Assembly: GCA_019550975.1 (NCBI GenBank) | Contig: SDWH01000007.1 | Location: 92,457 to 156,456 of the forward strand | Reading direction: 5' to 3' | Source: Bacteroidales bacterium SW299 | GTDB lineage: Bacteria; Bacteroidota; Bacteroidia; Bacteroidales; Bacteroidaceae | Length of the DNA: 64,000 nucleotides | Shown here: positions 25,438-33,782 of the stretch, piece by piece | Layout of the letters: the number at the start of each line of letters is the position of its first letter | Position numbering within the stretch: position 1 is the stretch's first letter | Translations under genes and position numbers: made by a program | Notes under the pieces: model-generated | What the model saw: only the letters and a program-made list of their open reading frames with translations | Told to the model about the DNA's origin: nothing | Databases searched by the model: none

Positions 25438-27225
25438 ATGATTGAAAGCAGTATGACAATGGAAAGAATTGGTTATTTTTGCAGGCGGCATGTGCTGCCG
25501 CTCCTTCTGCTTCCCCTGCTGCTGTCGGGGTGCGTGGACGAGTTCCCGGTGACGACGGAAGTTCCTTATGGCGGCGACGGTAAGGGTCTTTCCGTGGAGG
25601 AGGCGAAGACGTTCTTTGAAAGCTATGTATCCGGAAAGGCTTCCCGTTCGGTTGAACCGGAGGAGCATGACAACGGGTTCTATATCAGCCGCTTGATGCT
25701 TCCGGTAGGCGAATTTGTTCCAAGCTGGGAGGAGGGCCTTTCCACGGACGCACCGTCCCTTTACAGCGTGGATGTTCCCGTGCGTTCTGACTTCAGCTTC
25801 CGTGTGCTGCGTGTAGACAAGGGCAGTGGGAAGGTTTATCAGACGAAGTGCTGGCACAAGCTGTTGGTCGTGGAGGATCCGAAGAGCGGCAATATGGGGT
25901 GCTTCATCGCCTTCTTCATTCCCGACAGGGCGTATGCGCTTTCCCACGGTGGCGACATCGGCCGTGTCCTGACGAACGGCGAGGAGATGGGCGACTATTC
26001 CGGGGTGAAGATCTATACGACTCTGGAGGGCCGCCGTGTGCGCGTGAACCGTTACGAGAACGGCAAGAAGGTTGAAGGCATCTACATTGACGGTGCTTCA
26101 GACAGGGAGGACTATATCTTCCGCATGCTCCATTCGGAGAAGATAATCGGCAAGGTGTGGTTTCAGCGTTCCCGTCCGAAAACACCCGTGAGCCGTGGCG
26201 AGGACGACTGGGTTGATGACTTTTGGGACGACTGGTGGAACGACACATTTGAGGATGATTCTTGGTATGATGACAGCTGGTCTGACGACAGCAACAATGA
26301 CAGCGATAATCCTCTTGACACGGGCAATGACAATTTTGTTCAGGTTGGTAATGACGGTTGGGGCGATGACGTCTATTACAATTCGAATGATGACACCTAT
26401 TATATCGACATAGACGGTGACGGCTTTGTTGATTCGGCCTATGTCAATGACGGTTATGACGAATCTGATTCCGGTGACGACTGGAGTTCGGGCGATGAAA
26501 CCACGACTCCGCCAGACCCTGACCCTCTTCCTGACCCGGGAGATGCTCCGACTGATTCCGGTGAGGGGGAATTGGGTGGAGGAAGCGGTGAGGTTGAACA
26601 AGGGGGTGATGGTAACAATCAGCAGTCCCAATCTCCTCCTCCCGTGCCTTTCAATGAGGCTGAACAGAAGAAGGTAAATTCTCTGCTGAGTATCTTGGAA
26701 AAGAACCATGGGATAAATCCTTCCAAATATACGATTATGAAATCAAATAATTGTAACGTGATTGCGAAAATAGAAAAGAGTGGGATAATTGTACTTTGTA
26801 ATGAATTTTTCAATAAACCAGAATTGTCAGATATAGACAGGTTGGCAACAATATGGCATGAGATGTACCATTTTGATCATAAGCATTATGGAAAGGAGCA
26901 TGAAGCAACTCCTTTTGACAAAGTTGGAATGGAACCTGTGAATTTGATAGATAGAGTTCCTCCGGCAATAAAGGCTTTTTTGGAGGAAAAAGCAAACAAT
27001 GAACTTGGAGGAACTGGCATTACTTCTGATATGATTGAATCTTCATGGCAAAATGAGTTGCTGATTTATAAGCATCTTTCTATTGAATATAATCAGAATG
27101 AGGTTGAGATATATAGGGCAGAAAGAATAGAGTTTCCCGATTCTGAGGTTTCAGAATATTATAAGAATTATCGTGACTATTTAGAGTGGAAATCAAGTGC
27201 AATATTGGATGAACTTAAAAAATAA
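25438..27225 (+). CDS. Cassette E: surface-type lipoprotein with C-terminal HExxH metallopeptidase-like domain (putative toxin)
   Basis: 595 codons; the start may be the ATG at 25453 or 25459 (MERIGYFCRRHVLPLL). Lipobox LLSGC and VDEF as in cassette B, with which it shares about 1.1 kb of near-identical sequence through the linker and the DIDGDGFVDSAY loop. The C-terminal domain then switches to a metallopeptidase-like one: HEMYH at codon 26857 with His five residues on, and NEVE in QNEVEIYRAER. It is the last cassette, with an intact 5' end, intact partner (6-base gap) and the intact ligase gene behind it, so it is probably the expressed one together with A and B. A box TATTTTTG at 25474-25481 lies inside the signal-peptide region. 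Confidence 0.7.
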   Translation: MIESSMTMERIGYFCRRHVLPLLLLPLLLSGCVDEFPVTTEVPYGGDGKGLSVEEAKTFFESYVSGKASRSVEPEEHDNGFYISRLMLPVGEFVPSWEEGLSTDAPSLYSVDVPVRSDFSFRVLRVDKGSGKVYQTKCWHKLLVVEDPKSGNMGCFIAFFIPDRAYALSHGGDIGRVLTNGEEMGDYSGVKIYTTLEGRRVRVNRYENGKKVEGIYIDGASDREDYIFRMLHSEKIIGKVWFQRSRPKTPVSRGEDDWVDDFWDDWWNDTFEDDSWYDDSWSDDSNNDSDNPLDTGNDNFVQVGNDGWGDDVYYNSNDDTYYIDIDGDGFVDSAYVNDGYDESDSGDDWSSGDETTTPPDPDPLPDPGDAPTDSGEGELGGGSGEVEQGGDGNNQQSQSPPPVPFNEAEQKKVNSLLSILEKNHGINPSKYTIMKSNNCNVIAKIEKSGIIVLCNEFFNKPELSDIDRLATIWHEMYHFDHKHYGKEHEATPFDKVGMEPVNLIDRVPPAIKAFLEEKANNELGGTGITSDMIESSWQNELLIYKHLSIEYNQNEVEIYRAERIEFPDSEVSEYYKNYRDYLEWKSSAILDELKK

Positions 27226-27231
27226 TGTGGT

Positions 27232-27675
27232 ATGAAAAAGTATTATTTAGTGGTATTCTTAATTGCTGTTATCATTCCTGGTTACGGTGTAGCCCAAGAG
27301 GTTGGGATTGACATGTCATACGACAGGTATAGGAATAAGCTGACCCTTGTTCTGACAAACAAGAGTGATAAAGAACTTTGGGTGCGCAACCAGTCTTCGC
27401 TGGATGAATGGTCTGGCAGTCTGGTTGAAATGTTTTATGAAACGAAAGACGGTGATTCGATGCATACCCCATTCAGTTTGTTCGAGTATGATATGATGAA
27501 TAGGAAACCTGTTGTTTTAAAGGTTCTTCCTCCTTATGGGAAGCTGGAGCGTACTTTTGATTTCTCATTAACATTCGTGCATGTTCTTAAAAAAGCAAAT
27601 GTTTGTTTGACGATGCTCTGTAAGAAGGAAGGTAAAATTGAACACCTGTTTCAGGAAAAAGAGTTTGTGTTTTGA
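27232..27675 (+). CDS. Small secreted partner of cassette E (putative immunity/inhibitor)
   Basis: 147 residues; signal peptide ending at GVAQ, mature beta-rich domain with LTLVLTNKSDKELWVRNQ and a C-terminal EHLFQEKEFVF. It is the best-preserved member of the partner family seen with cassettes A, C and D. Its TGA overlaps the ATG of the ligase-like gene (TGATG context), so the order enzyme, partner, ligase is translationally chained. Predicted periplasmic. Confidence 0.6.
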   Translation: MKKYYLVVFLIAVIIPGYGVAQEVGIDMSYDRYRNKLTLVLTNKSDKELWVRNQSSLDEWSGSLVEMFYETKDGDSMHTPFSLFEYDMMNRKPVVLKVLPPYGKLERTFDFSLTFVHVLKKANVCLTMLCKKEGKIEHLFQEKEFVF

Positions 27676-29165
27676 TGAGCAGTCTTGTTTTGCGGAGCGG
27701 CGGAATGCCGCTCCTGCTTCTCTGTCTGCTGGCATGTTTCCATCGGGATGTTTCGGTAGACATGTCCTCTTTGTGGCGGACGGGAGCGGCTGTATCTGTC
27801 TATCTTGCTGTCCGGCTGTTCCTAAAGAGGCATCGCTGTCTGCTGCTTTATGGCTTTGTCCTTTGGGGACTGGTTGAAAGCGTGGTGGCGATGTTTCAGC
27901 AGATCGGTCTGTTGGAGAGCAACCACCGTGCGTTCGATGTGACGGGCACGTTCGGCAATCCCGGTCCGCTGGGCGGCTTGTTGGGAATGGCGGGTGTGTT
28001 GGCTTTGGGCATGGCTTGTGGACGATGGAAGTGGAATGGAAAGCCGGCTATGTGGGCTGTGTTATCGTTAGCCGTTATCCTTTGCGGCCTGTCGCTTTCC
28101 GGTTCGCGTGCCGGATGGATGGGCATACTGGCGGGAGTTGGCGTGCTGTGCGGCAGTGCCTTTCATTTCAGTAGGAGGACATATATTATAGGGGTGCCAG
28201 TTCTGTGTCTGTGTGCGGTCGGTCTGTATTTTCTGAAGCCTGATTCTGCGGACGGCCGTCTGCTGATATGGTATAACACTTTAGTGATGTGGGCGGACAA
28301 CCCTCTCTTCGGGACGGGCACGGGCGGATGGCTGGCGAACTACATGCACTTTCAGGCGGATTTCTTTGCGCTCCATCCCTTGTCATCCTGGGGGATGCTG
28401 GCCGACAATGCGGTCTGTCCGTACAACGAGTTTCTGCGCATCGCTGCGGAGCAGGGGCTGCTGGGGCTGGTTCTGGTCGGATGGATGCTTTGCGAATGGC
28501 TCCGTTATCCGTCCGTCACGTGGGAGGACACTTGCCTGAAAGGGATGCTGGCGGCATTCCTTACGTTCGCCTTCTTCTCCTATCCGCTGGATGTCTTTCC
28601 CCTGACGCTGGCATTCGCTGCAATGTCCGGAATGATGAGAAGCCGTCCGCTGAAGGTGTTCCGGCTGCCTTCGCGCGTGAAGTATGCTTTGGGGGGAGTC
28701 GGTCTTTTTGCTGTCCTGTCAGTTTCGTTGTGGTCGTACCGGATATATAAGGATGCGCTGTCCGACTGGAACCTGTTTCCTTTCTTTCGTCACAGTCCGG
28801 AGATCATGGATATCTGTGCACAGACCGGAAGGTTCAGGGAACATGCACCGCAAAGGGAACTGGAGTTGCTGGAGGAAACGGCACGGATAATCCCGACGGT
28901 GGAAACCTATTGCGCTATGGGACGTATTCATGAAAGGAAAGGCGACTATGGAAGAGCGGAGGCCTGCTACCGTGAAGCTGCCGAGATGATTCCCTCACGG
29001 ATAACGGCCAAGTATCATCTGTTCAATCTGTATCTGGCACGGAAGGATACGGCTTCCGCCGTCCGTATCGGAAAGGAATTGTTAAACCGGCCGGTAAAGG
29101 TGGAGGGTACAAAAACATTGCGGATGAAAGGGGAGGTCAGGAGAAAATTGAAGAAACTGAATTGA
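27672..29165 (+). CDS. O-antigen ligase-like membrane protein with C-terminal TPR-like repeats
   Basis: 497 residues. The first 350 contain about ten hydrophobic helices and a Wzy_C/O-antigen-ligase core: AFDVTGTFGNPGPLGGLL and SLSGSRAGWMGI early, then GTGTGGW and the large loop ending in PYNEFLRIAAEQGLLGL. The soluble C-terminal 130 residues hold TPR-like helices (YCAMGRIHERKGDYGRAEAC). Such proteins join a glycan from a lipid carrier to lipid A or to protein. It closes the locus, and its 5' end is the piece copied four times between the cassettes. A role in glycosylating the array lipoproteins or simply in surface glycan is open. It ends at a hairpin shared with mnmA. Confidence 0.78.
   Translation: MMSSLVLRSGGMPLLLLCLLACFHRDVSVDMSSLWRTGAAVSVYLAVRLFLKRHRCLLLYGFVLWGLVESVVAMFQQIGLLESNHRAFDVTGTFGNPGPLGGLLGMAGVLALGMACGRWKWNGKPAMWAVLSLAVILCGLSLSGSRAGWMGILAGVGVLCGSAFHFSRRTYIIGVPVLCLCAVGLYFLKPDSADGRLLIWYNTLVMWADNPLFGTGTGGWLANYMHFQADFFALHPLSSWGMLADNAVCPYNEFLRIAAEQGLLGLVLVGWMLCEWLRYPSVTWEDTCLKGMLAAFLTFAFFSYPLDVFPLTLAFAAMSGMMRSRPLKVFRLPSRVKYALGGVGLFAVLSVSLWSYRIYKDALSDWNLFPFFRHSPEIMDICAQTGRFREHAPQRELELLEETARIIPTVETYCAMGRIHERKGDYGRAEACYREAAEMIPSRITAKYHLFNLYLARKDTASAVRIGKELLNRPVKVEGTKTLRMKGEVRRKLKKLN
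27694..27714 (+). promoter_or_regulatory. Conserved hairpin at the start of the ligase gene (five copies in the array)
   Basis: GGAGCGGC and GCCGCTCC form an 8-bp stem with a 5-base loop around codons 8-15. The same hairpin is at 18255-18275, 21559-21579 (one G-U pair), 23495-23513 (7 bp) and 25306-25326. It may limit ligase translation or serve as a pairing point for recombination. Confidence 0.55.
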
Positions 29166-29173
29166 TAATATCA

Positions 29174-29210
29174 AATGTATGGGAATACACGGTTCGTGTA
29201 TTCCTACATT
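29174..29210. terminator. Bidirectional hairpin between the ligase-like gene and mnmA
   Basis: Core arms GGAATACAC (29182-29190) and GTGTATTCC (29196-29204), extended by AATGTA and TACATT on the outside. It contains the mnmA stop codon. No long U-tract, so termination is probable rather than certain. Confidence 0.6.
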
Positions 29211-30331
29211 GAAAACTGACAAATTTCCGCCAGTTTCTTCACTCCTTGCTGAAAGGCGATGAACCCTCCGCCGAGCACACGGTTGTTCTCGTAGAAAACA
29301 GCCGACTGCCCCGGTGTGATTGCGGAGGCTTCTCCCAGAAACTTTACCAGCAGGTGCGAATCGTCAACCCGCGCAATCCGGCAGGGGATGGGACGGCTGC
29401 GGTAGCGGATGCGCACGGAAAGGTTCCGGCACGAGAGCAGTTCGTCCATATCAACGGCATTCACGTCTTCTACCAGCATGTACTCGGTTTTCAGTTGCTC
29501 GGCATCTCCGAGCATGACTGTATTCTTGTTCGGATTGATTTTCAATACATACATCGGTTTTCCGAGCGCGATTTCGAGTCCTTTCCGCTGGCCGACGGTA
29601 TAGTAGGCAAATCCTTTATGCTGCCCGAGCTTGAGTCCCTTGCTGTCTACGAACCATCCCGGCCCGATCCGCTCGTCAATGTCCGGACAATGTTCTTTCA
29701 GAAATTCCCTATAATCCTTGTCGATGAAGCAGATTTCCATGCTTTCTCCGCCTTTTGCTTTCGCTTCAAATCCTTTAGAAGCGAGATATTGCCGCACTTC
29801 CGCTTTGGTCATGCCCCCCAGCGGAAAGAGCATCCTTTTCAGAATTTCCTGCGGAAGCTTCCATAAAAAATACGACTGGTCTTTGGCCGGATCATCTCCG
29901 GTCACGATATAACGGTTTCCGTTGATGTCCTCCAGCCTGCAATAATGGCCGGTTGCAATCCATGCGCAACCGGTGCGGTCTGCCCATTCGCAGAGAATGC
30001 GTTCCTTGAAAAGCGGATTGCACATGACGCACGGGTTGGGAGTGCGTCCGCGCATGTATTCGTCGATGAAATAACGCACGATTACATCCTTGAATTCCTT
30101 GCGCACATCGGCCACGTGGTGTTCGATTCCCAGCCGTGCGGCAAGAGCCTGCGCTTCCAGCACGTCATCGGGCTGCTCCTGGCCGGGAACGGAGAAATGC
30201 GAAGGGATGTCCCATGTGCGCATGGTTACGCCCACCACTTCATAGCCCTGTTCTTGAAGCATGATGCACACGGAAGAGCTGTCTATGCCTCCGCTCATGC
30301 CTACCAATATTCGTTTTTCTTTTTCTGCCAT
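29204..30331 (-). CDS. mnmA: tRNA-specific 2-thiouridylase MnmA
   Basis: 375 residues, normal length. It thiolates U34 of tRNA-Lys, -Glu and -Gln in the cytosol. The PP-loop ATP-pyrophosphatase motif GMSGGIDSS starts near residue 12. The two catalytic cysteines are in NPCVMCN and [11 protein letters not shown], and GHYCRLE and DQSYFLW lie between them in family order. Only 24 bases separate it from the ferredoxin gene upstream, so the two are probably one leftward transcript. The stop codon lies inside a hairpin. Confidence 0.95.
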   Translation of the reverse strand: MAEKEKRILVGMSGGIDSSSVCIMLQEQGYEVVGVTMRTWDIPSHFSVPGQEQPDDVLEAQALAARLGIEHHVADVRKEFKDVIVRYFIDEYMRGRTPNPCVMCNPLFKERILCEWADRTGCAWIATGHYCRLEDINGNRYIVTGDDPAKDQSYFLWKLPQEILKRMLFPLGGMTKAEVRQYLASKGFEAKAKGGESMEICFIDKDYREFLKEHCPDIDERIGPGWFVDSKGLKLGQHKGFAYYTVGQRKGLEIALGKPMYVLKINPNKNTVMLGDAEQLKTEYMLVEDVNAVDMDELLSCRNLSVRIRYRSRPIPCRIARVDDSHLLVKFLGEASAITPGQSAVFYENNRVLGGGFIAFQQGVKKLAEICQFSM

Positions 30332-30355
30332 ACCTCAATATCTGTTTTTCAAACA

Positions 30356-31138
30356 TCAGAAGAAGACTTCCGGTTCACGGCGGGTATTGAATTTTTCATG
30401 CAGTATGGCGGCAAACGGGCTGAAGAAAGTGCGTGCGCGGTTGGGGCACGCTTTTACGCAGGCGCAGCATTTGATGCAGAGGTTCATGTCTGTTTCAATC
30501 CGGCTTCCGTCGTCTGCTATGCGGATGGCATGAGTCGGACATGCATCTACGCATTCCCCGCATACAAAGCAGTTGTCTGTACAAGTGGGACAGGCCGGCC
30601 TGGAGGGAGGCAGTTCCTTGTAGGGAATGTTTCCTTTTACCTTTAGCGGAGCAACAGCGGCAATCCGTTCCCATTTTTGCAGGCTTTCTTTCCCGAAGTC
30701 GCGTGCTTTCTGAAGATCCGTTTCATCGGGCCTGCCTTCCGCTATCGGGAGTTCAGGCGTGCTGTAGCTGTGTTCTCCAACGAAAGCTCCGGCAGAAAGA
30801 GGGGTGAAGCCCAGGCTGACAGCCGCATCATGCAGTTCGATCAGCGCATCTTCGTAATCGCGGTTTCCGTATACGGCAAGCAGAATGGCGGGTGAACCGT
30901 TCCCCTTCAGACGTTTCATGCGTTTCAATGCGGCGGGAGCGACTCTTCCTCCGTAAACAGGAGCGGCCAGTATGGTCAGTTCGTTTTTGATTTCGATGGG
31001 AGAGGGGCTTTCATCGAATGTAAGGTCTGTTTCAATTCTTCGCGGCATACCGATTCCTTCTCCTACGGCACGCGCTATCTTCTCTGACGTGTGAGTCGGC
31101 GAGAAGTAAACGATTCGGGTTGTTGTCAATGGATTCAT
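30356..31138 (-). CDS. EFR1 family flavodoxin-ferredoxin
   Basis: 260 residues. The N-terminal part is a flavodoxin-like domain (IVYFSPTHTSEKIARAVG, phosphate loop of the FMN site, and APVYGGRVAP). The C-terminal 90 residues hold two [4Fe-4S] clusters, CFVCGECVDACP and CIKCCACVKACP, preceded by an extra CPTCTDNC. This is the EFR1 layout, a cytosolic electron carrier of anaerobes whose partner is not known. It is first in the transcript with mnmA, behind an exact promoter box. Confidence 0.9.
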   Translation of the reverse strand: MNPLTTTRIVYFSPTHTSEKIARAVGEGIGMPRRIETDLTFDESPSPIEIKNELTILAAPVYGGRVAPAALKRMKRLKGNGSPAILLAVYGNRDYEDALIELHDAAVSLGFTPLSAGAFVGEHSYSTPELPIAEGRPDETDLQKARDFGKESLQKWERIAAVAPLKVKGNIPYKELPPSRPACPTCTDNCFVCGECVDACPTHAIRIADDGSRIETDMNLCIKCCACVKACPNRARTFFSPFAAILHEKFNTRREPEVFF

Positions 31139-31167
31139 GATGTCAGCTATTAGTTGTCTTCGGAAAA

Positions 31168-31175
31168 CAAATATA
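31168..31175 (-). promoter_or_regulatory. Candidate -7 promoter box of the ferredoxin-mnmA transcript
   Basis: Minus strand TATATTTG, an exact match, 30 bases upstream of the ATG at 31138. Confidence 0.6.
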
Positions 31176-31208
31176 CGACAATCCTTCTGTTTTCTTCGCA
31201 GATATTCT

Positions 31209-31216
31209 TAATTTTG
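31209..31216 (+). promoter_or_regulatory. Candidate -7 promoter box of ruvB
   Basis: TAATTTTG, an exact match, 21 bases before the ruvB ATG at 31237. With the box at 31168 it makes a compact divergent promoter pair. Confidence 0.6.
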
Positions 31217-31236
31217 CATTGTTTATCTGAAAATGA

Positions 31237-32262
31237 ATGGAAGAAGAGTTTGATATACGAGATTATAAGCCGACCGGAAATGAAAGGGACTTTGAGAATG
31301 CGCTCCGTCCTCTCCGGTTTGAAGATTTCAGCGGTCAGGACAAGGTGGTCGATAACTTGCGCATTTTCGTGAAGGCCGCCCGGCTTCGTGCGGAGGCGCT
31401 TGACCATGTGCTGCTTCACGGCCCTCCCGGTCTGGGAAAAACCACGTTGAGCAATATCATAGCAAACGAGCTGGGCGTCGGCTTTAAGGTGACTTCAGGC
31501 CCGGTGCTCGACAAGCCCGGCGATCTGGCCGGCGTGCTGACCAGCCTGGAACCGAACGATGTGCTTTTTATTGATGAAATCCATCGCCTGAGTCCCGTCG
31601 TGGAGGAATATCTGTATTCGGCTATGGAGGATTATCGGATTGATATCATGATTGATAAAGGTCCGTCGGCTCGCAGTATCCAGATTGACCTGAATCCCTT
31701 CACGCTGGTAGGAGCCACAACGCGGAGCGGGTTGCTTACGGCCCCCCTTCGTGCCCGTTTTGGAATCAACCTCCATCTGGAGTATTATGACGATTCGGTG
31801 CTGTCGCGGATTGTGCTTCGTTCGGCCGGCATCCTGGGAGTTCCTTGCGATACGGACGCTGCCGGAGAAATAGCATCCCGCAGCCGCGGAACGCCTCGTA
31901 TAGCAAATGCTTTGCTGAGGCGGGTGCGTGATTTTGCCCAGGTGAAAGGCTCCGGACGGATTGACCTGAAGATTGCACGCTATGCGTTGGAGGCGCTTAA
32001 CATCGACCGGTATGGCTTGGATCAGATTGACAACAAGCTGCTGTGTACGATCATTGACAAGTTCAAGGGAGGTCCGGTGGGTCTGACTACCATTGCCACG
32101 GCCTTGGGAGAGGATCCGGGCACGCTGGAAGAAGTGTATGAACCGTTTCTCATCAAGGAAGGTTTCTTGAAACGTACTCCCCGCGGACGTGAAGTGACCG
32201 ATCTTGCCTACAAGCACTTGGGAAAGAACAAATATACGATAGAACGAACTTTTTTTGACTGA
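31237..32262 (+). CDS. ruvB: Holliday junction branch migration helicase RuvB
   Basis: 341 residues, full length. It is the hexameric AAA+ motor that drives branch migration of Holliday junctions with RuvA. Walker A GPPGLGKT, Walker [11 protein letters not shown], sensor 1 LVGATTRSG and the arginine-finger region APLRARFG are all present in order. The C-terminal winged helix ends with [20 protein letters not shown]. The gene for a second flippase starts 8 bases after its stop, a common Bacteroidetes pairing. Confidence 0.97.
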   Translation: MEEEFDIRDYKPTGNERDFENALRPLRFEDFSGQDKVVDNLRIFVKAARLRAEALDHVLLHGPPGLGKTTLSNIIANELGVGFKVTSGPVLDKPGDLAGVLTSLEPNDVLFIDEIHRLSPVVEEYLYSAMEDYRIDIMIDKGPSARSIQIDLNPFTLVGATTRSGLLTAPLRARFGINLHLEYYDDSVLSRIVLRSAGILGVPCDTDAAGEIASRSRGTPRIANALLRRVRDFAQVKGSGRIDLKIARYALEALNIDRYGLDQIDNKLLCTIIDKFKGGPVGLTTIATALGEDPGTLEEVYEPFLIKEGFLKRTPRGREVTDLAYKHLGKNKYTIERTFFD

Positions 32263-32270
32263 ATAAGCCT

Positions 32271-33761
32271 ATGGCCGGAATGAAATCATTGGTTAAGGAT
32301 ACTGCCATCTATGGAGTAAGCAGTATTCTGGGGCGATTCTTGAATTACCTGCTTGTCCCTCTGTATACGTCGGTTCTGCCGGCAGCATCGGGAGGGTATG
32401 GCGTTGTGTCGAATGTATATGCCTATACGGCACTGATACTGGTGCTGCTGACGTTCGGGATGGAAACCGGATTCTTCCGTTTTGCCAACAAGAGCGATGA
32501 GCAGCCGGAAAAGGTCTATGCCAATTCATTGCTGTTTGTCGGCGGATTGTCTTTGCTGTTTGTGACGGTCTGCATGATATTTCTTGGACCCATATCGAGC
32601 TTGCTGGAGTATCCGGATCATCCCGATTATGTGGGGATGATGATTGTGGTGGTGACGCTTGACGCTTTTCAGTGCATTCCGTTCGCTTATTTGCGCTACA
32701 GGAAGCGTCCCGTGAAGTTTGCCGCCATCAAGCTGTTCAATATCGTTGGGAATATTCTGCTGAATCTTTTTTTTCTGCTGCTTTGCCCGTGGCTGTACGT
32801 CCGTTGTCCGGATGCGGTGTCATGGTTCTATGACCCGGATTATCTGGTAGGCTACATTTTTGTGTCTAATCTGATTATGTCGGGTGTGCAGATGTTCTTC
32901 TTTATTCCTGAACTGAGAGGCTTCTCTTACCGGGCGGACAGGGCATTGATGAAGCGGATGGTCAGCTATTCGTTTCCTATCCTGATATTCGGTGTGGTGG
33001 GTATTCTGAACCAGACAATCGACAAGATGATTTATCCTTTTCTTTTCGATGACCGCCAGGAAGGGCTGGTGCAGCTCGGCATTTACAGTGCCGCGAGCAA
33101 GGTCGCGTTGATTATGGCGGTCTTCACCCAGGCTTTCCGCTATGCTTACGAGCCTTTTGTGTTCGGAAAAAACAAGGAGGGCGACAACCGGATGATGTAT
33201 GCTTCGGCAATGAAGTATTTCTTCATCTTTTCGCTGCTTGCTTTTCTTGCCGTTATGGGATATATGGATCTGCTGAAATATATGGTGGCCCGTGACTACT
33301 GGGAGGGCCTGAGCGTGGTGGCAATTGTGATGGGTGCCGAAATCTTCAAGGGCATCTATTTCAATCTTTCGTTCTGGTATAAGCTGACTGACGAAACGCA
33401 GTGGGGAGCCTACTTCTCGCTGATAGGCTGTGCGGTGATATTGGCTCTGAACGTGTGGCTTGTCCCAAGGTTCGGGTATGTCGCTTCGGCCTGGGCTTCT
33501 GTAGCCGGGTATGGAATCATCACTTTGCTTTCCTTCCTTATCGGCCAGAAGAAATATCCGGTGGATTATCCGTTGAAGGATATGGCGGCCTATTTGGTTC
33601 TGGCGGCAGTGCTTTTTGTCCTTTCAGAAAAAGTGCCGATTGCCAATGTGCCGTTGCGTCTGGCGTTCCATACGTTGCTGATTCTGGTATTTGTTGCCTA
33701 TATTGTCAGAAAGGATTTGCCTTTGCGCGCGATTCCCTTCATCAACCGTTTCATCAAATAA
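32271..33761 (+). CDS. Lipopolysaccharide/polysaccharide flippase (MATE fold)
   Basis: 496 residues with 12-14 hydrophobic segments. The N end KDTAIYGVSSILGRFLNYLL and the following FGMETGFFRFANK are typical of the Wzx/MurJ-like flippase that follows ruvB in many Bacteroides genomes. It is not related closely to the flippase at 8891-10336. Substrate unknown: a lipid-linked glycan or precursor is likely. Cotranscribed with ruvB. Confidence 0.85.
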   Translation: MAGMKSLVKDTAIYGVSSILGRFLNYLLVPLYTSVLPAASGGYGVVSNVYAYTALILVLLTFGMETGFFRFANKSDEQPEKVYANSLLFVGGLSLLFVTVCMIFLGPISSLLEYPDHPDYVGMMIVVVTLDAFQCIPFAYLRYRKRPVKFAAIKLFNIVGNILLNLFFLLLCPWLYVRCPDAVSWFYDPDYLVGYIFVSNLIMSGVQMFFFIPELRGFSYRADRALMKRMVSYSFPILIFGVVGILNQTIDKMIYPFLFDDRQEGLVQLGIYSAASKVALIMAVFTQAFRYAYEPFVFGKNKEGDNRMMYASAMKYFFIFSLLAFLAVMGYMDLLKYMVARDYWEGLSVVAIVMGAEIFKGIYFNLSFWYKLTDETQWGAYFSLIGCAVILALNVWLVPRFGYVASAWASVAGYGIITLLSFLIGQKKYPVDYPLKDMAAYLVLAAVLFVLSEKVPIANVPLRLAFHTLLILVFVAYIVRKDLPLRAIPFINRFIK

Positions 33762-33782
33762 AACATTAAATCCTATACAGTT

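Noticed and set aside
16246..27675. Rhs, type VI or CDI (CdiA/CdiB) toxins
   Set aside because: No YD repeats, PAAR or VgrG-like parts, filamentous haemagglutinin repeats or outer-membrane TpsB gene are present. Only the cassette logic is shared.
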